Made by a program: the position numbers and the translations under genes. Below, in pieces: positions 45,561-54,571 of a DNA stretch of 64,000 nucleotides. Every line of letters begins with the position of its first letter. Positions within the stretch are counted from its first letter, which is position 1. Source of the stretch: Winogradskyella sp. (GTDB taxonomy: Bacteria; Bacteroidota; Bacteroidia; Flavobacteriales; Flavobacteriaceae). The notes beneath the pieces were generated by a model. That model was not told the DNA's origin. It worked only from the letters and a program-made list of their open reading frames with translations, and ran no database searches. Location: the NCBI RefSeq assembly GCF_028282165.1, contig NZ_JANQIM010000005.1, positions 1 through 64,000 on the forward strand. Reading direction: 5' to 3'.

Positions 45561-46166
45561 TTAGTCGCTGTTCAGCGAATTTTTTAATTGTTTAGTTATT
45601 TCACTTACCCATTTTATTTGGGCTTTATGGTTATGGGGAAGGGGATGATAAAAAGCATAATTTTCATTGTTCTTTTTGATACCAATAGGATTGTTAATTC
45701 CTATTTTGCCAATGGCACTTTTAGCTAATTCAGTCAGTTCCTTAGCGACTCCCCAGGCAAATATAGTAGGTATATTAGTTACGAATAGGGTCTTGAATTC
45801 ATCTTCGCGTCTACTATCAAAAATCGAATGTGGAATTTGTTTGGGTCTTATTTCACTTAGCAGCTTATAGAAAGCTTTACTTGGTGTAATTCGTAGGTCC
45901 GAAAGATTAAGAATTCTCGAATATTCAATTCTACAATTTTCCATAACGCGCATAATTTGGTCTTGGGTTGTATCTGGAATGGCAGGTACTTCTTTTTGCT
46001 GGTTATTATCGCCAACTGTTGGTTGGGACGTTCCTGGGTTCATCATTACGACCATTAATTGCGGTTGTGAAATGCGAGTCTTTTTTCTTTTGATGTTTAG
46101 GTACTTCCTGCAATTCAAATCCCCAATTTGATAGAAACATCCTGTTATTTCAAATTTTTCTCGCAT
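45561..46166 (-). CDS. DUF1643-like protein of unknown function
   Basis: About 201 aa from ATG 46166 (MREKFEITGCF); the longer frame to 46190 needs TTG. The pattern LMVVMMNPGTSQP near the N-terminal third, then RILNLSDLR, IFAWGVAKELTELAK and FYHPLPHNHKAQIKWV, fits the DUF1643 layout (MLNPS, NLF, AWG, HPL). The biological role of DUF1643 is unknown to me. Cytoplasmic, monocistronic. Confidence 0.6.
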   Translation of the reverse strand: MREKFEITGCFYQIGDLNCRKYLNIKRKKTRISQPQLMVVMMNPGTSQPTVGDNNQQKEVPAIPDTTQDQIMRVMENCRIEYSRILNLSDLRITPSKAFYKLLSEIRPKQIPHSIFDSRREDEFKTLFVTNIPTIFAWGVAKELTELAKSAIGKIGINNPIGIKKNNENYAFYHPLPHNHKAQIKWVSEITKQLKNSLNSD

Positions 46167-46351
46167 AAAATATTCAGTGCATAGTAGCAAATATAATCTT
46201 ACGTAATTGATTTTTCACTTTTAACCTTATTTTGAGCCAGAGCAAGATATTCTAGATCTTGTATGGTTTTATCATTATTCCAAATATGCTTTCAATGTAA
46301 CCATTCTTAAATTTTGTTGTCTTCAATGAGATTATAAAGCATTTTTTCTAA

Positions 46352-46861
46352 ATGATATTTAGCAAACTTTTTGTCCTAATGATTATACTGGGTGTTCAAT
46401 TCAGTTGTACGAGTCATAAAAATAAGTCTGATGAAATAGGAGCAGAGTTTCCGGAGTTTGCTCTTAAAAATTTTGAGGGAAAAACAATTACCTCTTCTCA
46501 AATATTTAAAGCCAACAAAATTACTTTAATAGAATTTTGGGGGACTTGGTGCAATACATGTGTAAAAACCATGCCTTGGCTTCAAGATTTACATCAGCGA
46601 TATAAGGGGCTCGGGTTAGAGGTGGTAGGAATTTCAGTAAAAGACGTTAATGGCAAGCCACAAGCTTATGTTAAGAATAAAAATTTTACCTACAAATTTT
46701 TGCTGAATGGGGATTCTCTATCAAAAAAAATGAAGATTTCCGAATACCCTATGGTGTATTTGGTAGACAATAATGAAAAAATTATCCTTTTTGAATCTGT
46801 AAGAAAGCATACTAGTAAGGATGAGATTAGAAAAAAAATCCAAGAATACACAAATAACTAA
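46352..46861 (+). CDS. TlpA-like thioredoxin-fold lipoprotein
   Basis: 169 aa. Lipoprotein signal MIFSKLFVLMIILGVQFSC. Thioredoxin-like fold with the redox motif WGTWCNTCVKTMPWL, GLEVVGISVKDV, and the cis-Pro loop ISEYPMVYLVD. It should reduce or isomerise disulfides, or carry electrons for cytochrome c maturation, at the periplasmic membrane face. It is 6-12 nt before the serine hydrolase gene, so they share an operon. Confidence 0.87.
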   Translation: MIFSKLFVLMIILGVQFSCTSHKNKSDEIGAEFPEFALKNFEGKTITSSQIFKANKITLIEFWGTWCNTCVKTMPWLQDLHQRYKGLGLEVVGISVKDVNGKPQAYVKNKNFTYKFLLNGDSLSKKMKISEYPMVYLVDNNEKIILFESVRKHTSKDEIRKKIQEYTNN

Positions 46862-46873
46862 ACAATCGTGAAA

Positions 46874-48352
46874 ATGAAAAACAATTACATATGCTTTTTT
46901 ATGCTGCTAATAGTATTTACAATTTTAGCATGCGAGAGCTCGTCTAATCCCGAAGACTTTAAGGCTAAAAATATCGACAAAGTTAGAGAGATCATTAATT
47001 CTTATGATAAAAACTTGGGGTTTAGTGGTAATATACTCATAGGGCAAGGCGATAGTATTATCTATCATAGCGAGAATGGCTTTTCAGATTATGGAGAGAA
47101 AAAAAGAAACGCATCAAAAACAAAATTTCGGTTGGCATCGTTATCAAAACAATTTACGGCAGCAGCACTACTAGTTCTTGAACAACAAAGAAAGGTAGAT
47201 TTTAACGAGCCATTATCCACATATATTAAGGAATTAAAACCAGAAATCGCAGATAAAATTACCATCCATCAGATCCTTTCTCATTCTAGCGGTTTGGGAA
47301 GAGACATTGAAACACTATCAAACAAGCCATTGGGACAATCCTATATTACGTTGGATGAAATCATTAAACTCATCAATACCTCAGATTTATATTATGAGCC
47401 TGGAAAAAAATGGTCGTATTCCAATCTTGGATATGCAGTAGCGGCCAAAATAATCGAAGAAGTTTCTGGAATGGACTATGGCGATGCCATGAAAGAACTC
47501 ATATTTCAGCCTTTGGGAATGTACAATACGGGACACGAAAGTAGCAAAATCAGTATAGATCATATGGCCAAAGGATATGTTGATATGCCCGAAGAGATTA
47601 TTGACGCTATGTACGAAGACAAATCCTATGTCATTGGAGCAGGATCCATTTATTCTACAACTGAAGATATGTTTACATGGGCAAGAGAGTTAATGAATGG
47701 AGGTAAAGTGATTAACGAAAAAAGTAGAAAAAAGTTATTCTCAAAACAAGGAGGAAGAGGATATAGTTACGGATGGTATGTAGCTAATTATGTTTGGTCT
47801 CCTGTAAATGAAAAAACACAAGCCATAAACATACATCATGACGGTGGTTGCCCTGGCTTTTCCTCTAAACTTTCTATACTATCAAAACACAATCTTGTTA
47901 TCATAGTGTTAAGTAACAAGGTTCCTGCTCACATAAGCACAATCGCAAATAAAGTGACTAATACTGTTTTAGGGTTTGAATATGAGGGCAATGCAAAAGA
48001 GAATCATAACAAAGCGTTTTTTGATATACTATTTGAACAAGGAATTGAGGCATTGGTTTCCACTGAAATCGAATGGAAGTCTTCAAAACCAGATTACTAC
48101 GTTCCTAGTTCGTCCGATATCTTTTTAATAGGAAGAGGTTATCTTGAATCTAATGACTATCAAAAGGCCTACAAAGTGATGGACTATTTAATTCACACTT
48201 CTCCAGAATGGACCTATCCGTATCTTTTTAAAGGATTCGGAAAAGAAGAAGAAGGAAAACGAGAAGAGGCCGTAAGCTTGTATAAAAAAGTATTGGAAAT
48301 AGACCCTAAACAATCTAATGCCTTAGGAAGATTAAAGCAATTAAAAAACTAG
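46874..48352 (+). CDS. Beta-lactamase-family serine hydrolase lipoprotein with TPR tail
   Basis: 492 aa from ATG 46874; a start at 46868 would use GTG. Lipoprotein signal MKNNYICFFMLLIVFTILAC. Penicillin-binding-protein/class C-like core with S89-L-S-K92 (RLASLSKQFTAAALL) and the YSN tyrosine in WSYSNLGYAV. The HDGG segment near residue 320 occupies the KTG region. The last ~80 residues contain TPR-like helices (YLESNDYQKAYKVMDYL, EEAVSLYKKVLEIDPKQ). It may act on peptidoglycan stems, esters or small peptides; antibiotic resistance should not be assumed. Confidence 0.85.
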   Translation: MKNNYICFFMLLIVFTILACESSSNPEDFKAKNIDKVREIINSYDKNLGFSGNILIGQGDSIIYHSENGFSDYGEKKRNASKTKFRLASLSKQFTAAALLVLEQQRKVDFNEPLSTYIKELKPEIADKITIHQILSHSSGLGRDIETLSNKPLGQSYITLDEIIKLINTSDLYYEPGKKWSYSNLGYAVAAKIIEEVSGMDYGDAMKELIFQPLGMYNTGHESSKISIDHMAKGYVDMPEEIIDAMYEDKSYVIGAGSIYSTTEDMFTWARELMNGGKVINEKSRKKLFSKQGGRGYSYGWYVANYVWSPVNEKTQAINIHHDGGCPGFSSKLSILSKHNLVIIVLSNKVPAHISTIANKVTNTVLGFEYEGNAKENHNKAFFDILFEQGIEALVSTEIEWKSSKPDYYVPSSSDIFLIGRGYLESNDYQKAYKVMDYLIHTSPEWTYPYLFKGFGKEEEGKREEAVSLYKKVLEIDPKQSNALGRLKQLKN

Positions 48353-48389
48353 AATATTCAAGGATTATCTATACGTACAAATGCATTAA

Positions 48390-48470
48390 TCAATTGCCTC
48401 AAATAATGGAATCCTATTAGACATTGACAAGAACAACGATTTGGACATACAAGATTTAAGAAATCTATGA
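48390..48470 (+). pseudogene. Orphan C-terminal fragment with an EF-hand-like loop
   Basis: A 26-codon open stretch with no start (an in-frame TAA lies just upstream) ends at TGA 48468-48470. It encodes a canonical EF-hand/dockerin-type loop DIDKNNDLDIQDL with acidic or Asn residues at positions 1, 3, 5, 7, 9 and 12. Its stop overlaps the ATG (48467) of the next gene. It looks like the tail of a lost larger gene, but chance cannot be excluded at this length. Confidence 0.4.
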
Positions 48471-49132
48471 AAACTCATTTTTATCTTTACCTGAATCTCA
48501 TAGGCCTACTCACTATGTTGGAGTGTACTTCATTGTACCGACCCATGATGGAGCTTCCATTGAGAGTGCATATCATTAACTCTAATCATTCAGGGATTGA
48601 TGCAAATATTTCGAATTCTGAAGTAAAAGAACTACTGGTTGGGGTTAATAAGGTATGGAAACAAGCAGGTATTACATGGAAAATTGAATCTATTGTGCCC
48701 AGCATTATTGGCAATGAGGATAAATTAGCCAATTTTTTGAGAAAACCAAAAGATTTGACATATGGCCGCAAATTGCTTGTCAATTCGATTCCACTTGAAA
48801 ATAAACTAGAAACGGGTTGGAATGTTTTTTTAATCAAATCTCTTGGCCCATCTGGAGGTGTTTATCTCAGAGAGCTATGCGTTATAATGTTTCCTGTACA
48901 CTCTGATATAGGAAGACACCCTCAAATTTTAGCACACGAGCTTGGGCATGCTTTAGGCTTAAACCATGTAAAGGCGGATGGCCTAAACTTAATGCAAGAA
49001 AAACCACCAAAAGGTACAGATGAATCATTAAGGGATCCCACAAAAGCTAATTATCTTTCTAAAGAACAAATTAGTAAGGCTAGAAAACAAGCATTGTTGG
49101 GAAGAGCTTTTGATATAAGAAGGGATTATTAA
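48467..49132 (+). CDS. Metzincin-type zinc metallopeptidase, exported
   Basis: 221 aa. N-terminal signal with a possible lipobox (LLTMLEC). The long zinc signature HELGHALGLNHVKADGLNLM has H157, H161 and H167 as ligands, E158 as base and the Met-turn in LNLMQ. This is the matrixin/metzincin pattern. The catalytic domain is short and without obvious extra domains. Substrate unknown. It follows the beta-lactamase-like gene by 114 nt, in a gap holding the EF-hand fragment. Confidence 0.82.
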   Translation: MKTHFYLYLNLIGLLTMLECTSLYRPMMELPLRVHIINSNHSGIDANISNSEVKELLVGVNKVWKQAGITWKIESIVPSIIGNEDKLANFLRKPKDLTYGRKLLVNSIPLENKLETGWNVFLIKSLGPSGGVYLRELCVIMFPVHSDIGRHPQILAHELGHALGLNHVKADGLNLMQEKPPKGTDESLRDPTKANYLSKEQISKARKQALLGRAFDIRRDY

Positions 49133-49304
49133 ATAACCTATAGTGTTATCAACTTAAATGAGTTTTGTTGAACAATAAGCAATTTTATCGCTTTTTCATG
49201 TATAGTAATAATAAAAGACAGCTAACCTTTGTAAAACACTTGGATTAATATCAATAGTTATTGAGATTAGCAGCAACAGACCATGTCATCGTTAGCAACT
49301 GGCA

Positions 49305-50309
49305 TTAATTTAGTAGTTCTTCTAACTTTTTGTCCAATTCCTTACCTCTTAAATCTCTCGCAATGATAATTCCATTGTGGTCAATTAAAAAGCTATCTGG
49401 AATGCCTTCGACACCATAAATCATTGTAGCCTTGTTCCCTTGCCCTTTTAGATCGTTAACGTGAAACCAATTAAGCTTGTCTTTTTCAATGGCGTTGAGC
49501 CACTTTTCCTTGTTTTCGTCCAACGACACTGCAAATATTTCTAACCCTTTTGGTTTAAACTTTTTGTAGGTTTTTACAAGGTTTGGATTCTCTTTTCTAC
49601 ATGGTGCACACCAAGAAGCCCAAAAATCTAGAAAAATGGTTTTGCCCTTTAAATCGGACAACTTTTTAGGGATGCCATTGTGGTCAATCATTTCAAAATC
49701 TGCAAACTGCTCACCAATTTTTGGCTCATAATGCATTTGAATGTAGTCTGCTATCATTTTGCCGTATTTCGATGACTTGTTTTCTTCCGATAATACATTA
49801 AAAAGTACTTTTGTTTTTTCTTTTCCATAGGTTGTTGAGTACACTGAAAGTGTTTCTACACTTACGATACTATTGGGATTCTTCTTTATGAATTCTATTT
49901 CTTTCTTTCTCTGATCTTCTTCGGATAGGGTTTCAAGTTCTTTGCGTAATGGTTGAGCTAAAAGTTCTTCTTTTGAACCTGTAACGATTGCATTTTCAAA
50001 ATCATTTTGTGAAGCATCAAAAGTCATAGGGTTGTTTTCTAACCATAAAAAACGGTAGTGAGAATCATCATTTGTTCTTATTACTACATGCAATGGTGAG
50101 TTTGATAGTTTTGTATTAAAAACAAAGGAATTGTTCTCAACACTAGTTGAATCAATAAGGTCAACATTTTGACTGTCGGCGTTGTCTAAATAAATCATTG
50201 TCCCATTTTCAAAGTTATTCGTTTTTCCAGCTAAGGAAAACTCATTCTCGGTTTTGTCATTACACGATATAAAAAGTAAAATCAATAATACGCAGCTTAT
50301 TTTTCTCAT
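49305..50309 (-). CDS. TlpA-like disulfide reductase with N-terminal DUF4369-like domain
   Basis: 334 aa. Lipoprotein signal (ISCVLLILLFISC). Residues ~25-120 look like the DUF4369 beta domain (LAGKTNNFENGTMIYLDN, VIRTNDDSHYRFLWLENNP), then a linker, and a thioredoxin domain with FLDFWASWCAPCRKENPNL (WCAPC near residues 232-236) and GIPDSFLIDHNG. Typical Bacteroidota periplasmic thiol-disulfide protein. It may maintain reduced cysteines for haem attachment or protect from oxidation. Confidence 0.87.
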   Translation of the reverse strand: MRKISCVLLILLFISCNDKTENEFSLAGKTNNFENGTMIYLDNADSQNVDLIDSTSVENNSFVFNTKLSNSPLHVVIRTNDDSHYRFLWLENNPMTFDASQNDFENAIVTGSKEELLAQPLRKELETLSEEDQRKKEIEFIKKNPNSIVSVETLSVYSTTYGKEKTKVLFNVLSEENKSSKYGKMIADYIQMHYEPKIGEQFADFEMIDHNGIPKKLSDLKGKTIFLDFWASWCAPCRKENPNLVKTYKKFKPKGLEIFAVSLDENKEKWLNAIEKDKLNWFHVNDLKGQGNKATMIYGVEGIPDSFLIDHNGIIIARDLRGKELDKKLEELLN

Positions 50310-50358
50310 TGGTACTCCTTTTTGTTTGTTATATGCTAGTATTTAGTGTTTCGTTTTC

Positions 50359-50805
50359 CTATTGTTGTATTTTAAAATAGAATAACTCAGGATCTCCTTC
50401 GTCTAACCCAATTAGTTTGCCTGCAAAAGAAAAGCCGACTTTAGTTAATGCTTTCTGCATTTGAATATTTGAGCTATTAGTTGAAGTAAATACCTTATTC
50501 GTCTTACTTTGTTTGCATATAAGGTTAATTGCTTGTCCGCCTATTCCTTTTCCTCTATATTTTTCCTCTACAATAATGAGTTCTATCCAGCCTAGGTCAA
50601 AGAAACGATAATCAAATATAATAAAGCCAACAGCTATATCATTTACTAAGATGATAAAACATTCCTCGTCCAATATTGCTTTTGCTATCTTTTCCGCTCT
50701 CTTTAGTTCGGTATGCTCAACCTTATTAAGGTTATAATCAAAATCTACGACTAATGCTTTGTCTTTTATGGTCGCCTTTCTTAGACTAATAGTTTTCATA
50801 TGCAA
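50359..50805 (-). CDS. GNAT-family N-acetyltransferase
   Basis: 148 aa GNAT fold, with the pantothenate loop ELIIVEEKYRGKGIGGQAINLIC as the acetyl-CoA-binding motif A and KVGFSFAGKLIGLDEG near the end. In-frame ATGs at 50805 (MHMKTISL) and 50799 are possible. Acceptor unknown. It is on the same strand as its neighbours, with gaps of 49 and 224 nt. Confidence 0.85.
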   Translation of the reverse strand: MHMKTISLRKATIKDKALVVDFDYNLNKVEHTELKRAEKIAKAILDEECFIILVNDIAVGFIIFDYRFFDLGWIELIIVEEKYRGKGIGGQAINLICKQSKTNKVFTSTNSSNIQMQKALTKVGFSFAGKLIGLDEGDPELFYFKIQQ

Positions 50806-51029
50806 TTGTGCCTTTTTGATTTGGTTATTTACCCACGAAAATGGTGAATTTTAGAAGCCAAACATATTGATTAAGTTTATTTTCTAAATCAAAGTTCATG
50901 GATTCGCTCAGCGCTTGCAAGTAACGGTTGGGTATATGAAAAGTAGTGGGTTTTGTAATACAAATTTTTTGTTTTGTTGCTATTGCTAAATTTACAAAAC
51001 CTGGTCTTATTTAAGTACTTAAATCGTCA

Positions 51030-52325
51030 TTACTTGTGCATCTTATTAGAAACAGTTTTAATCCAATCCTCAATTGATATTAAGTACTCTGGATGTAGTA
51101 TCGACCAATAGGGAAAATCAGTACCTTCGGTTTTTGTCATTGAATGGTTTGCATTTTGAAGCGTTACAATCGCATAGTTTGTATTACCTGCTTTTATCAA
51201 TGCGTTTTCTATGTTTATGTGACTGTCTTCTGGTATTACTATATCCTTTAATCCCTGTATGATAAGTATGGGGCACTTTAATTTTTCAAAATACGGTATA
51301 GGCGTGTAGCTTAACTCTTGGTATATCTCATCATTGAGTTCGGGAATCCATAAATATTGGTAAAACTGTTTACTCTTGTGCTTATTGAGTATATTTTCTA
51401 GCTGAGTTTTGGTCAATTCTCCAGATAAATATCTAAAAACAGCCCTTTGCACATTTTCAGCGATCAGAAACTCATCTTTATTGATTTCGTTCTTTAACCT
51501 GTTCATCATAAAATTTAGGTCACTTTCCAATAAACTGCAACCAGGAGTAGAGATGGAAATACCAGATTGAAGTTCGGGTAGTTCATTACAAATTAATGGT
51601 ACTTTTGCGCCACCCTGACTACTGCCCATAATGGTTATCATAGATAAGGGTAACCCAGCTTTTTTTGAAAAGTAACGAATAGCGTTGATGTCATCGTCGG
51701 CTAAATCATCAATGGTTATGCCTTCTAATGAGCCTGTGGATTTCCCTGTACCTCTTTTATCAAAATGAAATACCGTAAATCCCCTCTTGGAAAAATACAA
51801 AGCTTCTGCATTTGAACTATTTCTATCATTGGTACCAGAAGAAGTTACCATAAACAAGCCTAGATTATTTGATATTGTCGATTTCCAGATGGCGCCTGCC
51901 AAGGTATTTCCATTTGATTGAAATTGTACTTCTTCTGTTGTTGGCTCGTCCTTTTTATTCACTTTTTTAAGAGTGTAAGGATACTCTTTTGATTCTATAG
52001 TAAGCATACCTTGTAATGTGCTGTAGTGCCTATCAATGCTATTTGAAAAACTATAGGTATGGAAGTCACTTTGAAGTTTGAATAGCAAAGTGTCATTACT
52101 AAAGTTTACCTGTCGGCAAGGAATTCTGAATGCATTTTGTCTTAAGCTGGTAAAGAAAACGTTATATCCCAAACTGTCTTTCATGACTTCGAAACCAAGG
52201 TCGGTTTCAAAGTTCTTGTGCTTAAAAATGCCCTCGTATCTACCTTCTAGTCCATCAGTTTTATTTTGAAAAATGCAACTCGTAATGATCAAAAAAACTA
52301 TGCAAAATTTACTAATAGTCTTCAT
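51030..52325 (-). CDS. Alpha/beta hydrolase lipoprotein
   Basis: 431 aa. Lipoprotein signal (MKTISKFCIVFLIITSC). N-terminal ~120 residues form a beta-rich domain (YEGIFKHKNFETDLGFEV), then an alpha/beta-hydrolase core with HFDKRGTGKSTGS, the nucleophile elbow MGSSQGGAKVPLI (Ser near residue 231) and LIIQGLKDIVIPEDS plus LQNANHSMTK giving the Asp and His. This layout is common in Bacteroidota surface esterases or peptidases. Substrate unknown. Confidence 0.85.
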   Translation of the reverse strand: MKTISKFCIVFLIITSCIFQNKTDGLEGRYEGIFKHKNFETDLGFEVMKDSLGYNVFFTSLRQNAFRIPCRQVNFSNDTLLFKLQSDFHTYSFSNSIDRHYSTLQGMLTIESKEYPYTLKKVNKKDEPTTEEVQFQSNGNTLAGAIWKSTISNNLGLFMVTSSGTNDRNSSNAEALYFSKRGFTVFHFDKRGTGKSTGSLEGITIDDLADDDINAIRYFSKKAGLPLSMITIMGSSQGGAKVPLICNELPELQSGISISTPGCSLLESDLNFMMNRLKNEINKDEFLIAENVQRAVFRYLSGELTKTQLENILNKHKSKQFYQYLWIPELNDEIYQELSYTPIPYFEKLKCPILIIQGLKDIVIPEDSHINIENALIKAGNTNYAIVTLQNANHSMTKTEGTDFPYWSILHPEYLISIEDWIKTVSNKMHK

Positions 52326-52417
52326 ACATTGTTTATAAGGTAATAATGTATGGCCTCGTTGCGAATAGTGCTAAGATAGCGAATAGGAGAGGAGATACAT
52401 ATTGTTACAAACCGCTT

Positions 52418-52960
52418 TTATTCTTTTGCATTAGGCTTTATGTCAATTTCTCCATCCAAATTGATGTTGTACTTGGATATTTTCCAAATACCATCCAATT
52501 TTACCAACCAGACGTCGTAAACTACGGTTGTAACAGGGCTGAATTCCTTTTTATTTATGGTACTTGCAAGTAAGGCATACTGTTTAATATACGCGGTGTT
52601 ACTATTTTGTTCTAAAAAATGAGTATTTGCCATTAAGTGTCTTCGCTGTAATTTATTTGATTTGAAATAATCAAGTTTTTTCTGAACTTTTTCCTTATTA
52701 ATAGTCTTAAGTCTCTCTTTGGTGAATAACCCAAGAAAATTCTCTAAATCACCGCTGTCCCAATAAAATGCATATGCATTCATAACATCTTTTATGGCTA
52801 ACCTGTCCGATAATGAAAAATCTGGATCTCCAGCAATTCCAGACCATGTCTTTCCTGTTTCAATTTTTGCACCTCGGCTTGTTTGACTATTAGAATTATT
52901 TAACATAAATACCGCCAATACAGCGACTATGAATTGTGGTGAAATTAGTTTCATATTCAA
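52418..52960 (-). CDS. Secreted NTF2/SnoaL-like protein
   Basis: 180 aa. Signal peptide (LISPQFIVAVLAVFMLNNSNS, cleavage near SQT). The mature part has the SnoaL-like pattern (AIKDVMNAYAFYWDSGDLENFLGLFTKE and VVYDVWLVKLDGIWKISKYNIN). Reaction or ligand unknown. Monocistronic; the 435-bp region upstream holds no other gene. Confidence 0.72.
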   Translation of the reverse strand: MNMKLISPQFIVAVLAVFMLNNSNSQTSRGAKIETGKTWSGIAGDPDFSLSDRLAIKDVMNAYAFYWDSGDLENFLGLFTKERLKTINKEKVQKKLDYFKSNKLQRRHLMANTHFLEQNSNTAYIKQYALLASTINKKEFSPVTTVVYDVWLVKLDGIWKISKYNINLDGEIDIKPNAKE

Positions 52961-53395
52961 TTGTTTAAAACGCTAGTTGGCCAAAATTAAAGTCATTATT
53001 ACTCATAGTCTTTACCGTAGGTTTTATATTTCTTTTGGAGTTGTTTTACTACTTAGTATATATAAAAATAGAATTTTATAACTTATAGAAGTTCCGAAAT
53101 TATAAAGTACGACATTTTTATCGTTTTAGATTCTGTATGCATTCCATTTCTACAATTCCAGAATCAAGTATGTGCTGAAAATTATTATCAATTATTTTTC
53201 AGTGCTCGTCAAAAAAAGTCAATGGTCTAGTGTATGATTAATAACGGATTTTTTTAAAATCAAAATTCAGGTATTGTCGGCTTAAACCTATTCCATTGAT
53301 ACATTACTAATTTAGTAAGCACACACCAAACTTACACAAGCGTGGGGAACAAGACTACAGCAAATTGTGGTTAGCCAATGTTAGACAAAGTTTCC
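52961..53395. other. Intergenic region with a 3'-flank repeat-like sequence
   Basis: 435 bp, no gene seen. Its right end (53340-53395) directly follows the stop of the 53396-54361 gene and carries, on the minus strand, TTTGTCTAACAT then TTGGCTAACCACAATTTG. That resembles the sequence after the 54572-55738 frame, and it may be part of a dispersed intergenic family. Confidence 0.4.
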
Positions 53396-54361
53396 TTATT
53401 TTATTTTTTTTATTTTTTTGTTTAACTCCTTAAAGTCTTTAGATTTAAGGTTATATGACATTAATGTGTGCTGCTGGTAAATTATATCACCAGTATTACC
53501 ATTGATGACAGTAATTACTTTGTTGGAATTAATTTGATTATACATAAGGTAATAAAAATCAGTATTTTGATTGTCTAAAATCATTTTTTCTATATCCTCA
53601 TATTCAACAATTTTGTAGTCAAATGAAAAATCTTTCATTAGATCTTCTATTTCTGGTGCTTCCTTCTCTTTTATTTTCCAAGCGTTATATCCATAAATAA
53701 AGGTTTTGTCTATGTAGATCTTGTTACTTTTAAGATTTTTTAGTTCTGGCTTTACATAATCTTCATAAAGGTCAATTGAGATATTATTTTTAATGGAATT
53801 ATTAGTAAACTGTAAGAAATTTTTAAAATAACCTAACCGAAAGTTTAGTAAGTCACCTTTTAAATTTTCAGAATAGGCACCAGCTTGCTGTCTTAAACTG
53901 ATATCTGGGGTAAAATATATAGTTCCTATTTTTGAAGAATGCCATTTTAGTTGGCCTTCTTTAGGCTTTTTCTTTATTTTATCTACAACATGAAAATCTA
54001 AAATGTGAAACCCATAGTCCACAGACATTCCACTAGATTTTGTTCTGGTAATGCCAACATTCATAAATTGAGCCAAAGCATCATCCACTTTTACTTCCGA
54101 CTCGTTAAATTCATCTTCCATCATTAATTCAAAAGATGTAACATCCCAAACTTCATTTAAAATGTCTTCAAAGGTTGATTTTGAATAAAGTTTAGGCAAA
54201 ACAAATTTTGTATTTTTTGCTGTAAAACGATTTAGAGTTTTTTTATTGAGCTTCTTATGCTTATACTTATCAAAATTAAAATCACCAATTCTGATTTGAG
54301 AAAAACTGTAATTTGTAAAGCTTATTATTGCTAGTGTAAAAAATACGATTTTGAATTTCAT
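53396..54361 (-). CDS. Uncharacterised secreted protein
   Basis: 321 aa. Signal peptide (MKFKIVFFTLAIISFTNYSFS, then QIRIGDF). The rest is Lys/Asp-rich and alpha/beta, with no motif I recognise. It may be a periplasmic or surface protein. It lies near several other genes of unknown function with low GC and no shared operon. Confidence 0.55.
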   Translation of the reverse strand: MKFKIVFFTLAIISFTNYSFSQIRIGDFNFDKYKHKKLNKKTLNRFTAKNTKFVLPKLYSKSTFEDILNEVWDVTSFELMMEDEFNESEVKVDDALAQFMNVGITRTKSSGMSVDYGFHILDFHVVDKIKKKPKEGQLKWHSSKIGTIYFTPDISLRQQAGAYSENLKGDLLNFRLGYFKNFLQFTNNSIKNNISIDLYEDYVKPELKNLKSNKIYIDKTFIYGYNAWKIKEKEAPEIEDLMKDFSFDYKIVEYEDIEKMILDNQNTDFYYLMYNQINSNKVITVINGNTGDIIYQQHTLMSYNLKSKDFKELNKKIKKIK

Positions 54362-54571
54362 TTATTTGATTTTATACTTGTATCTAAAGCGTTTGTAAAT
54401 GGTTTGGTTAAAGTTAAGATTTATATTTTTAAAATCGAGAATGAATTTTCTTGCTTGTTACCAATGGTATTGTGTATGGTTTATTGCAATAACATTACAA
54501 ATAAGAACTGTTCTTTGTATTAGCCTTTGCCCACAATTGGTTATACGTTATGTTAGGTAAAGAGCTTTTAG

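Noticed and set aside
46874..48352. Beta-lactamase antibiotic-resistance gene
   Set aside because: The SxxK/YxN core is shared with esterases and peptidases, and the TPR tail is not found in resistance enzymes.
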